In this document: one piece after another, positions 24,852 to 33,856 of the stretch
Numbering within the stretch: the first letter of the stretch is position 1
Layout of the letters: every line of letters begins with the position of its first letter
Assembly (NCBI GenBank): GCA_963714065.1
Contig: OY970226.1
Coordinates: forward strand, 620,001-684,000
Direction of reading: 5' to 3'
DNA length: 64,000 nucleotides
Origin: JAZKID01 sp963714065
Lineage (GTDB): Bacteria; Pseudomonadota; Alphaproteobacteria; Rhizobiales; UBA4765
Translations under genes and position numbers: made by a program
Notes under the pieces: model-generated
Seen by the model: only the letters and a program-made list of their open reading frames with translations
Databases searched by the model: none
Told to the model about the DNA's origin: nothing

Positions 24852-25361
24852 ATGATTGAAATCATCGATTTCGACAGCCGCTTTTTTGAGCAAACCAAAA
24901 AACTCGTACTGGATATTCAGCAGAACGAAGTTGCCATCCCCGTCACCGCGGAGCAGCAGCCGGACCTCATGGATATCGAAGGTTTTTACATCGGGCGCGG
25001 CGGCAATTTCTGGCTCGCGCTCGATAACGATGAGGTTGTCGGCACGCTCGGCCTTCTGAACGCAGGAAGCAAGGTTGGCCTTTTACGGAAAATGTTCGTT
25101 CAGCAAACCTATCGCGGCGCGCCGCATTTCACCGCCAAGAAACTCTTGATGGAATTTTTCGACTGGGCAAAGAAAACGGGTTACAACGATATTTATCTGG
25201 GCACACTCGAAAAACTGAAAGCGGCGCAACGTTTTTACGAAAAGAACGGCTTTCGCCCGATCGCTGAGGACAGCCTGCCGCCGCTGATGCATCAACTGAA
25301 ATTGCCGCTCGACAGGTTCTATTATCATTACGATTTAACTGCAAAGGCCGATAATGCCTGA
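24852..25361 (+). CDS. GNAT family N-acetyltransferase
   Basis: An acyl-CoA-dependent acyltransferase of unknown substrate. The GNAT core is visible: FWLALDNDEVVGTLGLLN (strand pair), a modified acetyl-CoA-binding region LRKMFVQQTYRGAPHFTAKK, and LGTLEKLKAAQRFYEKNGFR with the family's C-terminal FYEKNGF motif. 169 residues. It is inserted between glyQ and glyS and overlaps the glyS start by eight bases, so it is probably co-translated with them. Confidence 0.88.
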   Translation: MIEIIDFDSRFFEQTKKLVLDIQQNEVAIPVTAEQQPDLMDIEGFYIGRGGNFWLALDNDEVVGTLGLLNAGSKVGLLRKMFVQQTYRGAPHFTAKKLLMEFFDWAKKTGYNDIYLGTLEKLKAAQRFYEKNGFRPIAEDSLPPLMHQLKLPLDRFYYHYDLTAKADNA

Positions 25362-27396
25362 TCTTCTCCTCGAACTTTTTTCCGAAGAAATTCCGGCGCG
25401 CATGCAGGCGCGCGCGGCGGAGGAATTGAAAGCAAAAATCGCCGGCGCGCTGGTCGATGCCGGGCTTACCTATGAAGGCGCCATCGCGCATGTCACGCCG
25501 CGCCGCCTCTGCCTGCATATTGCCGGCCTGCCCGCGAAATCCCCCGATACGCGAGAGGAAAAACGCGGGCCGAAACTGGGCGCGCCGGATGCGGCAATTC
25601 AGGGCTTTCTGAAAAGCGCAGGTCTTGCCTCGATCAAGGACGCGCGCGTTGAGGGCGACGAGAAAAAAGGGCAGCATTACGTTGCGACCATCGCCAGAAA
25701 AGGCCGCGAGACGCGCGCCCTGCTGGCCGAAATCATTCCTGAGACGATACGGAATTTCGCCTGGCCGAAAAGCATGCGCTGGGGCGTGGCTTCTGCCGAA
25801 ACGTCGTCTCTTCGCTGGGTGCGGCCGCTGCATTCCATCCTTTGCACGCTCGGTGCCGAGACGGAGGGGCCGGAGATTATCGATTTCGAAATCGAAGGCA
25901 TTCGCAGCGGCAATATGACGCATGGCCATCGCTTCATGGCGCCGCAATCCATCACGGCCGAGCGCTTCGGCGATTATGCGAAAAAGCTGGAAGCGGCACA
26001 TGTCATGCTCGACCGCCAGCGCCGCAAGGACACGATCCTGCATGACGCAAAACAGCTTGCCTTCGCGCAAGGATGCGAACTGGTGGAAGACGAAGGCCTG
26101 CTCGAGGAAGTGGCGGGCCTTGTCGAATGGCCGCTCGTGCTGATGGGGTCTTTCGACACAACTTTTCTGCAATTGCCCGGGCCTGTCATTCGCACCACCA
26201 TCCGGAACAACCAGAAATGCTTCGTGTTGCGCGGCAAGGATGGCGGGCTGACGAACAAGTTTATCATCACCTCCAATCTTGTCGCCAAGGATGATGGCCG
26301 AGCCATCATCAAGGGCAATGAGCGCGTGGTCGCCGCGCGGCTGTCGGACGCGAAATTCTTTTTCGAGCAGGATAAAAAAGAAAAACTGCTCGATCGTCTG
26401 CCGAAGCTCGACCGCATTATTTTCCATGAAAAAATCGGCACACAAGACGAGCGCGTAAAACGCATCGCAGCACTGGCGAAAGAGATTGCGCCGCTTGTCG
26501 GCGCAAAACCGGCGGAGGCCGAGCTTGCGGCAAAATTGTGCAAGGCCGATCTCGTTACCGAAATGGTCGGCGAGTTCCCGGAATTGCAGGGCTTCATGGG
26601 CCACATCTATGCAAAGCTCGAAGGCCAGCCGGAAAATATCTGCGCGGCAATCGAAGAGCATTATAAACCGCTTGGCCCATCCGACATCGTACCCGGCAAT
26701 CCTGTTTCCATCGCCGTAGCACTGGCTGACAAGCTCGACATGCTGACAGGCTTCTGGGCAATCGATGAGAAACCGACCGGCTCAAAAGATCCATACGCAT
26801 TGCGGCGGGCGGCATTGGGCGTCATTCGCCTTGTAACAGAAAATAAATTGCGGCTGCCGTTGAAGAAAATCTGCAACGACGATCTTCTCTCCTTCTTCCA
26901 CGATCGCCTGAAAGTGCAGCTTCGCGAACAGGGGCAGCGTCACGATGTGATCGATGCCGTGCTTGCTTTGCCCAGTCAGGACGATCTGCTCATGATCGTC
27001 CGCCGCGTTGATGCGCTGTCCGCCTTCCTCAAAACAGAAAACGGCGCGGCACTACAGGCAGGCGTGACGCGCGCGCTGAACATTCTGAAAATCGAGGAAA
27101 AGAAAGACAAGACGGCTTATGACGGCAAGGTCGACGCCAAGAAGCTTAGCGCGCCGGAAGAAAAAAACCTGCATCAGAATATCGACAAGGCCGAGGCGGA
27201 AGTTGCCGCAGCCCTGAAGAAAGAGGATTTCACACTAGCCATGACGGCGATTGCGGCTTTGCGTGCACCCATCGACATTTTCTTCGACAAGGTGATGGTG
27301 AACGAGGCACCGCACCGCGAAAACCGCCTGCAGCTTCTCGCGCGTATCCGCAAGGCAACGGCGCAGATTGCGGATTTTTCGAAATTGGAGGGTTAA
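25354..27396 (+). CDS. glyS: Glycine--tRNA ligase beta subunit
   Basis: The beta chain, which binds tRNA-Gly in the alpha2beta2 synthetase. The start MPDLLLELFSEEIPARMQ is the family hallmark; later come ITPRR-like HVTPRRLCLHIAGLP, LRWVRPLHSILC, TTIRNNQKCFVLRG, ARLSDAKFFFEQD, GEFPELQGFMGHIYA and GSKDPYALRRAALGVIRL. The C-terminal anticodon-binding region (DALR-like) ends in FFDKVMVN. 680 residues. Starts inside the GNAT gene. Confidence 0.98.
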   Translation: MPDLLLELFSEEIPARMQARAAEELKAKIAGALVDAGLTYEGAIAHVTPRRLCLHIAGLPAKSPDTREEKRGPKLGAPDAAIQGFLKSAGLASIKDARVEGDEKKGQHYVATIARKGRETRALLAEIIPETIRNFAWPKSMRWGVASAETSSLRWVRPLHSILCTLGAETEGPEIIDFEIEGIRSGNMTHGHRFMAPQSITAERFGDYAKKLEAAHVMLDRQRRKDTILHDAKQLAFAQGCELVEDEGLLEEVAGLVEWPLVLMGSFDTTFLQLPGPVIRTTIRNNQKCFVLRGKDGGLTNKFIITSNLVAKDDGRAIIKGNERVVAARLSDAKFFFEQDKKEKLLDRLPKLDRIIFHEKIGTQDERVKRIAALAKEIAPLVGAKPAEAELAAKLCKADLVTEMVGEFPELQGFMGHIYAKLEGQPENICAAIEEHYKPLGPSDIVPGNPVSIAVALADKLDMLTGFWAIDEKPTGSKDPYALRRAALGVIRLVTENKLRLPLKKICNDDLLSFFHDRLKVQLREQGQRHDVIDAVLALPSQDDLLMIVRRVDALSAFLKTENGAALQAGVTRALNILKIEEKKDKTAYDGKVDAKKLSAPEEKNLHQNIDKAEAEVAAALKKEDFTLAMTAIAALRAPIDIFFDKVMVNEAPHRENRLQLLARIRKATAQIADFSKLEG

Positions 27397-27410
27397 TTTC
27401 CTTCCTTGAT

Positions 27411-27577
27411 GTCATCCCCGCGCTCCACACCGGGCTTGCCCGATGTGGCAGTATCAATACACAACTCGGATATATCCGAGTTGTGTTGGGGATCCAGATG
27501 TAATGAAAAATGCGAATATAGCTTCCGTTATTCAGCTTAAACTTTATTTCTGGATTCCCGCTTGCGCGGGAATGACG
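27411..27577 (+). repeat. Composite palindromic repeat between glyS and the polyprenyl synthase
   Basis: The outer ends match the dispersed family (GTCATCCCCGCG ... CGCGGGAATGAC). Inside is a perfect 12-base-arm hairpin ACACAACTCGGA-TATA-TCCGAGTTGTGT (27459-27486). A closely related TATA-loop hairpin is nested in the element at 33697-33848. It lies between convergent genes. Confidence 0.8.
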
Positions 27578-27585
27578 GCTAGGTA

Positions 27586-28596
27586 TCAAAACCTGCGCTC
27601 CACGCAGAAATGAACGGTTTGCAATAGAACGGTTTTTGTTTCGCCATCCGGAAACCCACCTAAAGCCTCGCTGGCTCTATCCGCATAAATCTGCGCACGC
27701 TGACGCGCCATTTCCAGCGCGCCGGTTTCCTGCAAATAACGAATGGCGCGCGTCAGATCTGGGCTCTCCATTTCACCAGAAAAACAATCCTCCCAGAATT
27801 TCTTTTGTTCCAAATCCGCCTTCGCATAGGCAATGAGCACAGGCAGCGTGACTTTGCCTTCCAGCAGATCGTCGCCGGCATTTTTGCCCATCTCGATCCC
27901 GCCTTCGTAATCGAGCACGTCGTCGATCAACTGAAAGGCGATGCCGAGATTGAAGCCGTAATCGCACAGCGCCTCGCGCTGTGCCTTGCCGCTTTTTGCA
28001 AGGCACGGCCCCACCTCGCAGGCGGCCGCGAACAGGGCCGCCGTTTTCGCGCCGATCACGTCGAAATAGCGTGCTTCGCCGGCATTCAGCTTGCGCGTGT
28101 TTTCAAGCTGCATCACCTCGCCTTCGGCGATGACGGCCGCAGCATGCGAAAGCACGCGCAGGGCATCGAGAGATTCGGTTTCCACCATCATCTTGAATGC
28201 CTGACCAAGCAGGAAATCGCCGACCAGCACGCTTGCCTCGTTGCCCCATAGCCGCCGCGCCGTTTTGTGCCCGCGCCGCATGTCGGATTTGTCGACCACG
28301 TCGTCGTGCAAAAGCGTCGCCGCATGCATGAATTCGACTGCGGCGGCAAGGATGCGCGCACGCGCTCCTTGCGCGTTCACCAGCGCGGCGCAGGCGAGCG
28401 TGAGCATGGGGCGCAATCTTTTTCCGCCCGAGGAAATCAGGTGGTTTGCGACATCGAGGATCAGGTGAACGTCCGACCCCGTGCGCGAGAGGATCAGTTT
28501 ATTGACCTCGTTCATCTCGCTGCGGGTCAGCCCGATCAACGCCTCGATACCGCCCGCTGCGGCGTTCATGTCCTGTTTCTTGAGAGCTTGCACCAT
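27586..28596 (-). CDS. ispB: Polyprenyl diphosphate synthase (octaprenyl/decaprenyl type)
   Basis: A trans-prenyltransferase extending farnesyl diphosphate with isopentenyl units, probably for the ubiquinone side chain. The first Asp-rich motif is LLHDDVVDKSDMRRGHKTA, the second LIDDVLDYEGG, with GKRLRPMLTLACA and GEVMQLENTRKL between. 336 residues from ATG 28596; ATG 28569 (MNAAAGGIEA) is an alternative. The product length cannot be read directly. It diverges from the methyltransferase with a 61-base gap. Confidence 0.93.
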   Translation of the reverse strand: MVQALKKQDMNAAAGGIEALIGLTRSEMNEVNKLILSRTGSDVHLILDVANHLISSGGKRLRPMLTLACAALVNAQGARARILAAAVEFMHAATLLHDDVVDKSDMRRGHKTARRLWGNEASVLVGDFLLGQAFKMMVETESLDALRVLSHAAAVIAEGEVMQLENTRKLNAGEARYFDVIGAKTAALFAAACEVGPCLAKSGKAQREALCDYGFNLGIAFQLIDDVLDYEGGIEMGKNAGDDLLEGKVTLPVLIAYAKADLEQKKFWEDCFSGEMESPDLTRAIRYLQETGALEMARQRAQIYADRASEALGGFPDGETKTVLLQTVHFCVERRF

Positions 28597-28657
28597 TGGG
28601 CCGCACCATAAGCGTGTCCGCCTCGCGCGACAAGCCAAATGCTGCTACAAAACCGGC

Positions 28658-29389
28658 ATGCTTTTGGAACATGCGACATCCATCGATAAAATTCTGGGCG
28701 GGCGGGTACAGATCGAGCAGCCCCTGAAAGGCTACCGCTCGGCGATCGACCCGATCCTGCTCGCCGCTGCCATTCCAGCACAGCCAGGAGAGATGGCGCT
28801 AGAACTGGGCTTGGGCGCGGGTGCCGCAAGCCTGTGCCTGCTGGCGCGCGTGCCAGAAATAAAGGTGACGGGCCTTGAGCGCGATCCTTCTCTTTCCAGC
28901 CTTGCGCGCAAGAATGCCGCCCTCAATAATGTTGCGGACAGGCTGACGGTGATCGAAAACAGTATTGGTAGCACGCATACTCTTGAACTTTTCGACCATG
29001 TGTTTGCCAACCCCCCTTATCACGATACGGTACGCCATGACGCCGAAGCCGGCCCTTCGCACATGCCGCAGGAAGACCTGCCGGAATGGACAGGCCTTGC
29101 CTTCAACCGGCTAAAAACGCACGGCTCGTTCACGCTGATACACCGTGCCGATGCGCTGGTGCTGATCTTGAACGCCCTCTCCGCGCAAGCATGGGGCGCG
29201 ATCAAAATTCTTCCTCTTTGCCCGCGCGCAACTGAGCCTGCCAAGCGCATTATCGTATCGGCACGCAAAAACCGCAAAACACCTCTTGAAATTTTATCGC
29301 CTCTCGTTCTTCACAGGCAGGATGGAAGTTATGAGGAGCCTTGCGCCGCAATCCTGAAAGACGGCGCGGCCCTAGCAATGGGAGATTAG
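28658..29389 (+). CDS. TrmN6-type tRNA (adenine-N6)-methyltransferase
   Basis: A SAM-dependent methyltransferase with the fold and motifs of TrmN6 (YfiC), which methylates A37 of tRNA1-Val. Seen: LLAAAIPAQPGEMALELG with GLGAGAASLCLL (SAM loop), ITGLE-like VTGLERDPSLSSLARKN, and the N6-methylase motif NPPYHD. Start MLLEHATSIDKILGGRV; the YRSAIDPILLAA segment is typical. 243 residues. The exact RNA target is inferred. Confidence 0.87.
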   Translation: MLLEHATSIDKILGGRVQIEQPLKGYRSAIDPILLAAAIPAQPGEMALELGLGAGAASLCLLARVPEIKVTGLERDPSLSSLARKNAALNNVADRLTVIENSIGSTHTLELFDHVFANPPYHDTVRHDAEAGPSHMPQEDLPEWTGLAFNRLKTHGSFTLIHRADALVLILNALSAQAWGAIKILPLCPRATEPAKRIIVSARKNRKTPLEILSPLVLHRQDGSYEEPCAAILKDGAALAMGD

Positions 29390-29390
29390 C

Positions 29391-30278
29391 ATGCGTTGGG
29401 AAGACCAGGGTTATTCCGGCAATGTGGAAGATCGCCGCGGCAACATGCTCGGCGGCGGCTTTCGCACAGGCTCGCCGCTCTATGTCGGCCGCGGCGGGCT
29501 GAGCTTCACCGGGCTGATCATTTTAGGCCTCGTTCTGTGGGTGCTCGGCATCGATCCGCGCGTACTTTTGACTGGCGAAATCCCGCCGGGCGATGGCGCC
29601 TCTTACGAAGACACTTACAAACCCACCGATTACAGCGACAAGCAGCTTCGTTTCGTATCGGCCGTGCTGGCGACCACCGAAAACGCATGGGGAGAATATT
29701 TCAACGAATTCGGCCGCACTTACCGGCAGCCGAAGCTTGTCGTGTTCTCGAATGCCATCAACTCGGCCTGCGGCTTTGCCGGCTCGGCCACCGGCCCGTT
29801 CTATTGCCCATCCGACCGCAAGGTTTACCTCGACATGAGTTTCTTCCGCGAGCTTGAGCAGCGTTTTCGGGCGCCCGGTGATTTTGCGCAGGCCTATGTC
29901 ATCGGCCACGAGGTCGGCCACCATGTGCAGAACCTGCTCGGCATCCTGCCGCGCGTGCAACAGCAGCAGGAGCGCTTGAGCGAAACGAAAGCGAATGCGC
30001 TTCAGGTACGCACCGAATTGCAGGCCGATTGCCTTGCCGGCGTGTGGGCCAAACGGGCCGACAAGATCAAGCCCCTGCTGGAACAGGGCGATGTGGACGA
30101 AGCGCTGCAGGCCGCAAGTGCCATCGGCGACGACAGGTTGCAGCGGCGTACACAAGGCCGCGTGGTGCCGGAGAGTTTTACGCATGGCACCTCCGAGCAG
30201 CGTCAGCGCTGGTTTATAACCGGCCTGCGCGAGGGCAAGATCGAAGCCTGCGATACGTTTAGCACGGAGAATTTATAA
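29391..30278 (+). CDS. YpfJ family neutral zinc metallopeptidase
   Basis: A predicted membrane-anchored zinc protease of the zinicin superfamily. A single membrane helix lies at about residues 39-55 (FTGLIILGLVLWVLGID); the catalytic domain is outside. Zinc motif HEVGHHVQNLLG, upstream YCPSDRKVYLDMSFF, downstream ELQADCLAGVWA with the third ligand region. 295 residues, family-typical, and N-terminal MRWEDQGYSGNVEDRRG is conserved. It begins two bases after the methylase stop. Confidence 0.93.
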   Translation: MRWEDQGYSGNVEDRRGNMLGGGFRTGSPLYVGRGGLSFTGLIILGLVLWVLGIDPRVLLTGEIPPGDGASYEDTYKPTDYSDKQLRFVSAVLATTENAWGEYFNEFGRTYRQPKLVVFSNAINSACGFAGSATGPFYCPSDRKVYLDMSFFRELEQRFRAPGDFAQAYVIGHEVGHHVQNLLGILPRVQQQQERLSETKANALQVRTELQADCLAGVWAKRADKIKPLLEQGDVDEALQAASAIGDDRLQRRTQGRVVPESFTHGTSEQRQRWFITGLREGKIEACDTFSTENL

Positions 30279-31133
30279 AACGGGACTTCCCAGGGTGACA
30301 GCCTTCACCCACCAGCCCGGATTTTCCGCCCGCAACTTTGCGGCGGCGGATCCGGCCTGTTCATTTCTTTCATAAAGCGCGAACACAGTTGCGCCGGAGC
30401 CCGAAAGCCGCACCAGCACCGCGCCCGTTCCTTCCAGCGCCTTCTCTATTTTAAGAATGTCTGGACACAGGATGCGCGCGATTTCCGCGAGATCGTTCGT
30501 TTGTTTTTTAAGAAAATCAACCAGTGCATCGATATGTTGCGGAATGGATTCACGATTTTCTTTCACCCGTTTTTTTCTCAAAGAAAATTTTGCAAAAACA
30601 TCGCGCGTCGCAAGCGGCATGCCGCAATTGACCAGAACCGCCGCGAGGGGCGGCAGGGAAACACGCTCGACGATCTCGCCGATGCCGCGCATCAGCGCGG
30701 GTTTCGAATTCAGGCAGACCGGCACATCTGCGCCCACCTGCAGCGCAGCCTGTTTAAGCGCATTGTCATCTTCCGGAATATTATTCGCTTTCGCAAGCAA
30801 ACGCAGCGCCGCCGCCGCATCCGCCGTGCCGCCGCCCAGACCCGCCGCAACGGGAAGATTTTTTTCAAGCGTGAAAGCGCCAAGACGAAGCTGCGGCATA
30901 AGCGTCTGCAACGCCTGCGCGGCTTTCAGGATGCTGTTATCTTTTACACTCGCGCAGGCGGAAGCGAACGGCCCCGTTATTTCAAGCGACAAGGGCCTCG
31001 ATATATCGAGATCGAGCTTGTCGCCGACATCCGCGAAAGCAACAAGGCTGTCGAGCTCGTGATAACCGTCGTCGCGGCGATTTAAAATGTGAAGATAGAG
31101 ATTGACTTTTGCCGGCGCGAAGGCGGTCAGCAT
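30273..31133 (-). CDS. ispE: 4-diphosphocytidyl-2-C-methyl-D-erythritol kinase
   Basis: A GHMP kinase phosphorylating CDP-ME at O2 in the MEP isoprenoid pathway. Motifs: FAPAKVNLYLHILNRRDDGY, the ATP-binding LPVAAGLGGGTADAAAALRL, and LSGSGATVFALY near the C-terminus. 286 residues. The ATG at 31133 overlaps the atpF stop by one base (TGATG), so ispE appears translationally coupled to the ATP synthase F0 operon. Confidence 0.95.
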   Translation of the reverse strand: MLTAFAPAKVNLYLHILNRRDDGYHELDSLVAFADVGDKLDLDISRPLSLEITGPFASACASVKDNSILKAAQALQTLMPQLRLGAFTLEKNLPVAAGLGGGTADAAAALRLLAKANNIPEDDNALKQAALQVGADVPVCLNSKPALMRGIGEIVERVSLPPLAAVLVNCGMPLATRDVFAKFSLRKKRVKENRESIPQHIDALVDFLKKQTNDLAEIARILCPDILKIEKALEGTGAVLVRLSGSGATVFALYERNEQAGSAAAKLRAENPGWWVKAVTLGSPVL

Positions 31134-31630
31134 CAATTCAATCGCGTTTTGACATCCGCAATGGATTTGTCGATCAGCTTGGCGCCCAAGCCCTCGCTGA
31201 CGCGCGCACCGAGCACATCCGCCGCTGCGGCGATAGCGACATTGGCGGCGGCGGCGCGCACATCGGCAATGGCCTGCGCCTGCGCCTGCGCAATCTTGTT
31301 CTCCGCGGCCCTGGTGCGGCGCTCGACCGTGTCAGCAAGCGCCTTTTGCGCCTCGGTTTTCAGCCGCTCGGCATCGGTTTTGGCCTGTTCGATAATGGCC
31401 TTGGCCTCAAACTCGGCATTGCTGGCACGTTTTTTATAATCGTTCAGCAGGGCCTGCGCCTCGTCACGCAAGCGGCGCGCCTCGTCGAGCTCTTTGGCGA
31501 TGCCCGCCGCGCGCGTATCGAGCCAGCTGAAAAGTTTCTGCGGAACTTTCAGGTAAACGACAAACAGGAGAAACGTGGCGACGAAAAGGAAAGCCAGGAA
31601 AGTCGCCGTTTCCATAGGTGTTGCGAACAT
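31133..31630 (-). CDS. atpF: ATP synthase F0 subunit b
   Basis: The peripheral stalk subunit linking F0 and F1. One N-terminal membrane helix (FLAFLFVATFLLFVVYL, about residues 10-26), then a long Ala/Glu/Arg-rich coiled coil through residue 160. 165 residues. Follows the b' gene by ten bases, the arrangement of alphaproteobacteria that carry two different b-type subunits. Confidence 0.93.
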   Translation of the reverse strand: MFATPMETATFLAFLFVATFLLFVVYLKVPQKLFSWLDTRAAGIAKELDEARRLRDEAQALLNDYKKRASNAEFEAKAIIEQAKTDAERLKTEAQKALADTVERRTRAAENKIAQAQAQAIADVRAAAANVAIAAAADVLGARVSEGLGAKLIDKSIADVKTRLN

Positions 31631-31640
31631 GCGGCCTCCT

Positions 31641-32183
31641 TTAAGCGATCTTCTTGAGCGCGGTTTTCACCGCATTGGAAATACCGCCGCCGTTGACACC
31701 GACAAGATGTTCGACGATCGCCGCCGCCGTGTCGGATGCGATCGCCTCGACCTCGCCCATCACCTTGTCGCGCGAGGCCGCGATCTGCTTTTCCGCCTCG
31801 GCGATCTTCGCATTGAGGGAAGATTCGACTTTTGAGCGCTCCGCATCGAGATCGGCCTTCAGTTTATCGCGCACGTCCTGCGCGATGGCATTGGCCCGTT
31901 CGCGCGCATCGCGCAAGGCCTTGTCGTAAGCGGCAATCGCCTGCTCCGTCTCGGCTTTCAGCTTCTGCGCGGCATCGAGATCGGACACGATGCGGTTACG
32001 GCGCTCGTCGAAAATTACGGCAAGGCGCGGCAAAACGAGCCGCGCCATCGCCACATAGAGCAATGTGAAGGTCACCGCCAGCCATAGCAGCTGCGAAGGA
32101 AACGTAGACGTATCGAATGGCGGGAAGGGATGCCCCCCGCCATGCGCCTGCGTCTCCGAATGCGTCGTTGTCTGCGGCTGCAT
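31641..32183 (-). CDS. atpF': ATP synthase F0 subunit b'
   Basis: The second stalk subunit (AtpG/AtpF2 in other nomenclature). A His/Gly/Pro-rich N-terminus (THSETQAHGGGHPFPPFD) precedes one membrane helix (LLWLAVTFTLLYVAMARLVL, about 33-52), then LPRLAVIFDERRNRI and a long coiled coil. 180 residues. Lies between atpE and atpF, all in one direction. Confidence 0.93.
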   Translation of the reverse strand: MQPQTTTHSETQAHGGGHPFPPFDTSTFPSQLLWLAVTFTLLYVAMARLVLPRLAVIFDERRNRIVSDLDAAQKLKAETEQAIAAYDKALRDARERANAIAQDVRDKLKADLDAERSKVESSLNAKIAEAEKQIAASRDKVMGEVEAIASDTAAAIVEHLVGVNGGGISNAVKTALKKIA

Positions 32184-32191
32184 GACTGCTT

Positions 32192-32416
32192 TTAAGTGAA
32201 CAGCAGGATCAGCGCCACGACGAAGGCGAAAATGCCGAGGCCTTCGGCCAGGGCGACGCCGACGAAGGCGCGACCGAACTGGCTGTCGGCGGCCGACGGG
32301 TTGCGTAGCGCGCCGAGCAGGAAGTTGCCGAAAATCAGGCCGACGCCGACGGCGGAAACGCCGGTGCCGATCATGGCAAGGCCTGCGCCGATAAGTTTTG
32401 CTGCTGCTGGTTCCAT
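32192..32416 (-). CDS. atpE: ATP synthase F0 subunit c
   Basis: The proteolipid forming the c-ring. Two membrane helices separated by the polar loop LRNPSAADSQFGRAF. Helix 1 has the glycine-rich GAGLAMIGTGVSAVGVG; helix 2 carries the ion-binding Glu in VGVALAEGLGIFAFVV. No Na+-binding pattern stands out, so proton coupling is assumed. 74 residues. Confidence 0.97.
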   Translation of the reverse strand: MEPAAAKLIGAGLAMIGTGVSAVGVGLIFGNFLLGALRNPSAADSQFGRAFVGVALAEGLGIFAFVVALILLFT

Positions 32417-32452
32417 TGATATCTCCTTTTTAAACGTTGGAACGAAAGTTCA

Positions 32453-33217
32453 TTAATGCCCCGGATGCAGCGCGTCGTTCAGATAGATCGACGCAAGCAG
32501 CGCGAACACGAAAGCTTGCAGGAAGGCGATCAGGAATTCGAGTGCGGTAAGCGCAATACCGGTAATCAGCGGCGCCGCGGCCCCTAAAATTCCAAGCACG
32601 CCATATGAGCTTAAAATCAGCACAAAGAAAGCGAAAACTTTCAGCACGATATGCCCGCCCAGCATGTTTGCGAACAGGCGCAGGCCGAGGCTTAACGGGC
32701 GGGAGAGGAAAGAAATCACTTCGATGGCGATCAGGAACGGCGACAGCACCAGCGGAATACCGGAGGGCACGAAAAGTTTCAGGAAATGAAAACCGTGCTT
32801 CACGAAGCCGGTGATGACGACGATCGAAATCACCAGAATGGCGAGCGCGAAGGTAACGGCGATCTGGCTCGTCACCGTGAAGAAATAAGGCATCATGCCC
32901 AAAAGATTGGAAAGCAGCACGAAGGAGAACAGCGAAAAGATCAGCGGAAAAAACACCAGTCCTTCTCTTCCCGATGTATTTTCCACGATACCTTCGACGA
33001 ATTGATACCAGACCTCGGCTACAGATTGCGTACGCGAGGGCACCAGCGCGCTTTTGCGCGTGGCAAGCAGCAGGAAAGCGATGATCAGGCCGACGGCAAT
33101 GAACATGAAGAGAGCGGAATTCGTGAAACCGAAATGATAGCCCGCGATATCGCCGAGCGGGAACATCTCGTGCACCTGGAACTGGTGGAGCGGATCTATT
33201 TTGACAGGTTCAGCCAC
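32453..33217 (-). CDS. atpB: ATP synthase F0 subunit a
   Basis: The proton channel stator next to the c-ring. About six membrane helices; the essential Arg is in SLGLRLFANMLGGHIVLKV, and the C-terminal helix has ALTALEFLIAFLQAFVFALL. 254 residues. The start is GTG 33217 (encoding M-AEPVKIDPLHQ), matching homologues. Upstream is atpI, downstream atpE. Confidence 0.97.
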   Translation of the reverse strand: MAEPVKIDPLHQFQVHEMFPLGDIAGYHFGFTNSALFMFIAVGLIIAFLLLATRKSALVPSRTQSVAEVWYQFVEGIVENTSGREGLVFFPLIFSLFSFVLLSNLLGMMPYFFTVTSQIAVTFALAILVISIVVITGFVKHGFHFLKLFVPSGIPLVLSPFLIAIEVISFLSRPLSLGLRLFANMLGGHIVLKVFAFFVLILSSYGVLGILGAAAPLITGIALTALEFLIAFLQAFVFALLASIYLNDALHPGH

Positions 33218-33232
33218 TTTTAAATTCCAATT

Positions 33233-33565
33233 CTACTTCTTCCCGAAACGCGGCATGACCCCCGCCGCGCGCATCATGTTCATAATCCCGGCCCCGAAGC
33301 CGAGCAGGGTGCAGACGATCAGCCCGAAAGGGGAAGAGCCTGCAAAATGGTCGATCAGCCAGCCCAGCAGCCCGCCCGCGACAACACCGCCCACGAACTC
33401 CGCGCTCAAACGCATCGCCTGGCCGAGGCCCGATGCATCGCGCACGAACCCGCCGCCTGCATCATTGTTCTCGGAGCGATGCGCCTGCACTTCGCCCAGT
33501 TTTCCCGAAAGCGTGCGCCTGCGCGCCTCGAGCCCGGCATCGCCTTCAGGATTTTCAGCGGTCAT
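33233..33565 (-). CDS. atpI: AtpI/AtpZ-like ATP synthase accessory protein
   Basis: A small membrane protein assisting c-ring assembly or Mg2+ supply. From ATG 33565 (MTAENPEGDAGLEARR): a charged N-terminal half, then two membrane helices, FVGGVVAGGLLGWLIDHF and FGLIVCTLLGFGAGIMNMM, with the family's conserved G-rich pattern. 110 residues. First gene of the F0 operon. The open frame extends upstream only into repeat sequence. Confidence 0.88.
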   Translation of the reverse strand: MTAENPEGDAGLEARRRTLSGKLGEVQAHRSENNDAGGGFVRDASGLGQAMRLSAEFVGGVVAGGLLGWLIDHFAGSSPFGLIVCTLLGFGAGIMNMMRAAGVMPRFGKK

Positions 33566-33696
33566 GAAGGTATCCACGGGCAAAAGAAAACATGATCGGC
33601 AAAGCGTTAGCCTACCAATTGGAGGCAGATAAACAGGGGCAAAGGGGTGTGTCAAGGCAAGGAATAATCGTGTAATGACCAAGCTTGAAATTGTTC

Positions 33697-33848
33697 CCGT
33701 CATGGCCGGACTTGTTCCGGCCATCCACGACTTAATGTAAAGATTTAAATTCGTGGATGCCAACAGAACTCGGCTTGCCAAGTTCTGGGTTATTATACGC
33801 ACAAATCGGGTATACCCGATTTGTGATGCTAAACCCGGGCATGACGAG
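33697..33848 (+). repeat. Composite palindromic repeat between atpI and smc
   Basis: Begins CCGTCATGGCCGGACTTG and ends CCCGGGCATGACG; contains several hairpins, including CACAAATCGGG-TATA-CCCGATTTGTG (33800-33825), a relative of the hairpin at 27459-27486. It fills most of the 291-base gap between smc and atpI; the rest, just upstream of atpI, should hold the F0 operon promoter, but none stands out. Confidence 0.8.
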
Positions 33849-33856
33849 GCTATTTG

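Noticed and set aside
25129..26661. 510-codon open frame on the minus strand
   Set aside because: Exactly antisense to glyS (25354-27396), which is strongly supported by family motifs; the frame lacks domain-like motifs and reads as low-complexity Arg/Leu/Ala from codon-bias shadow.
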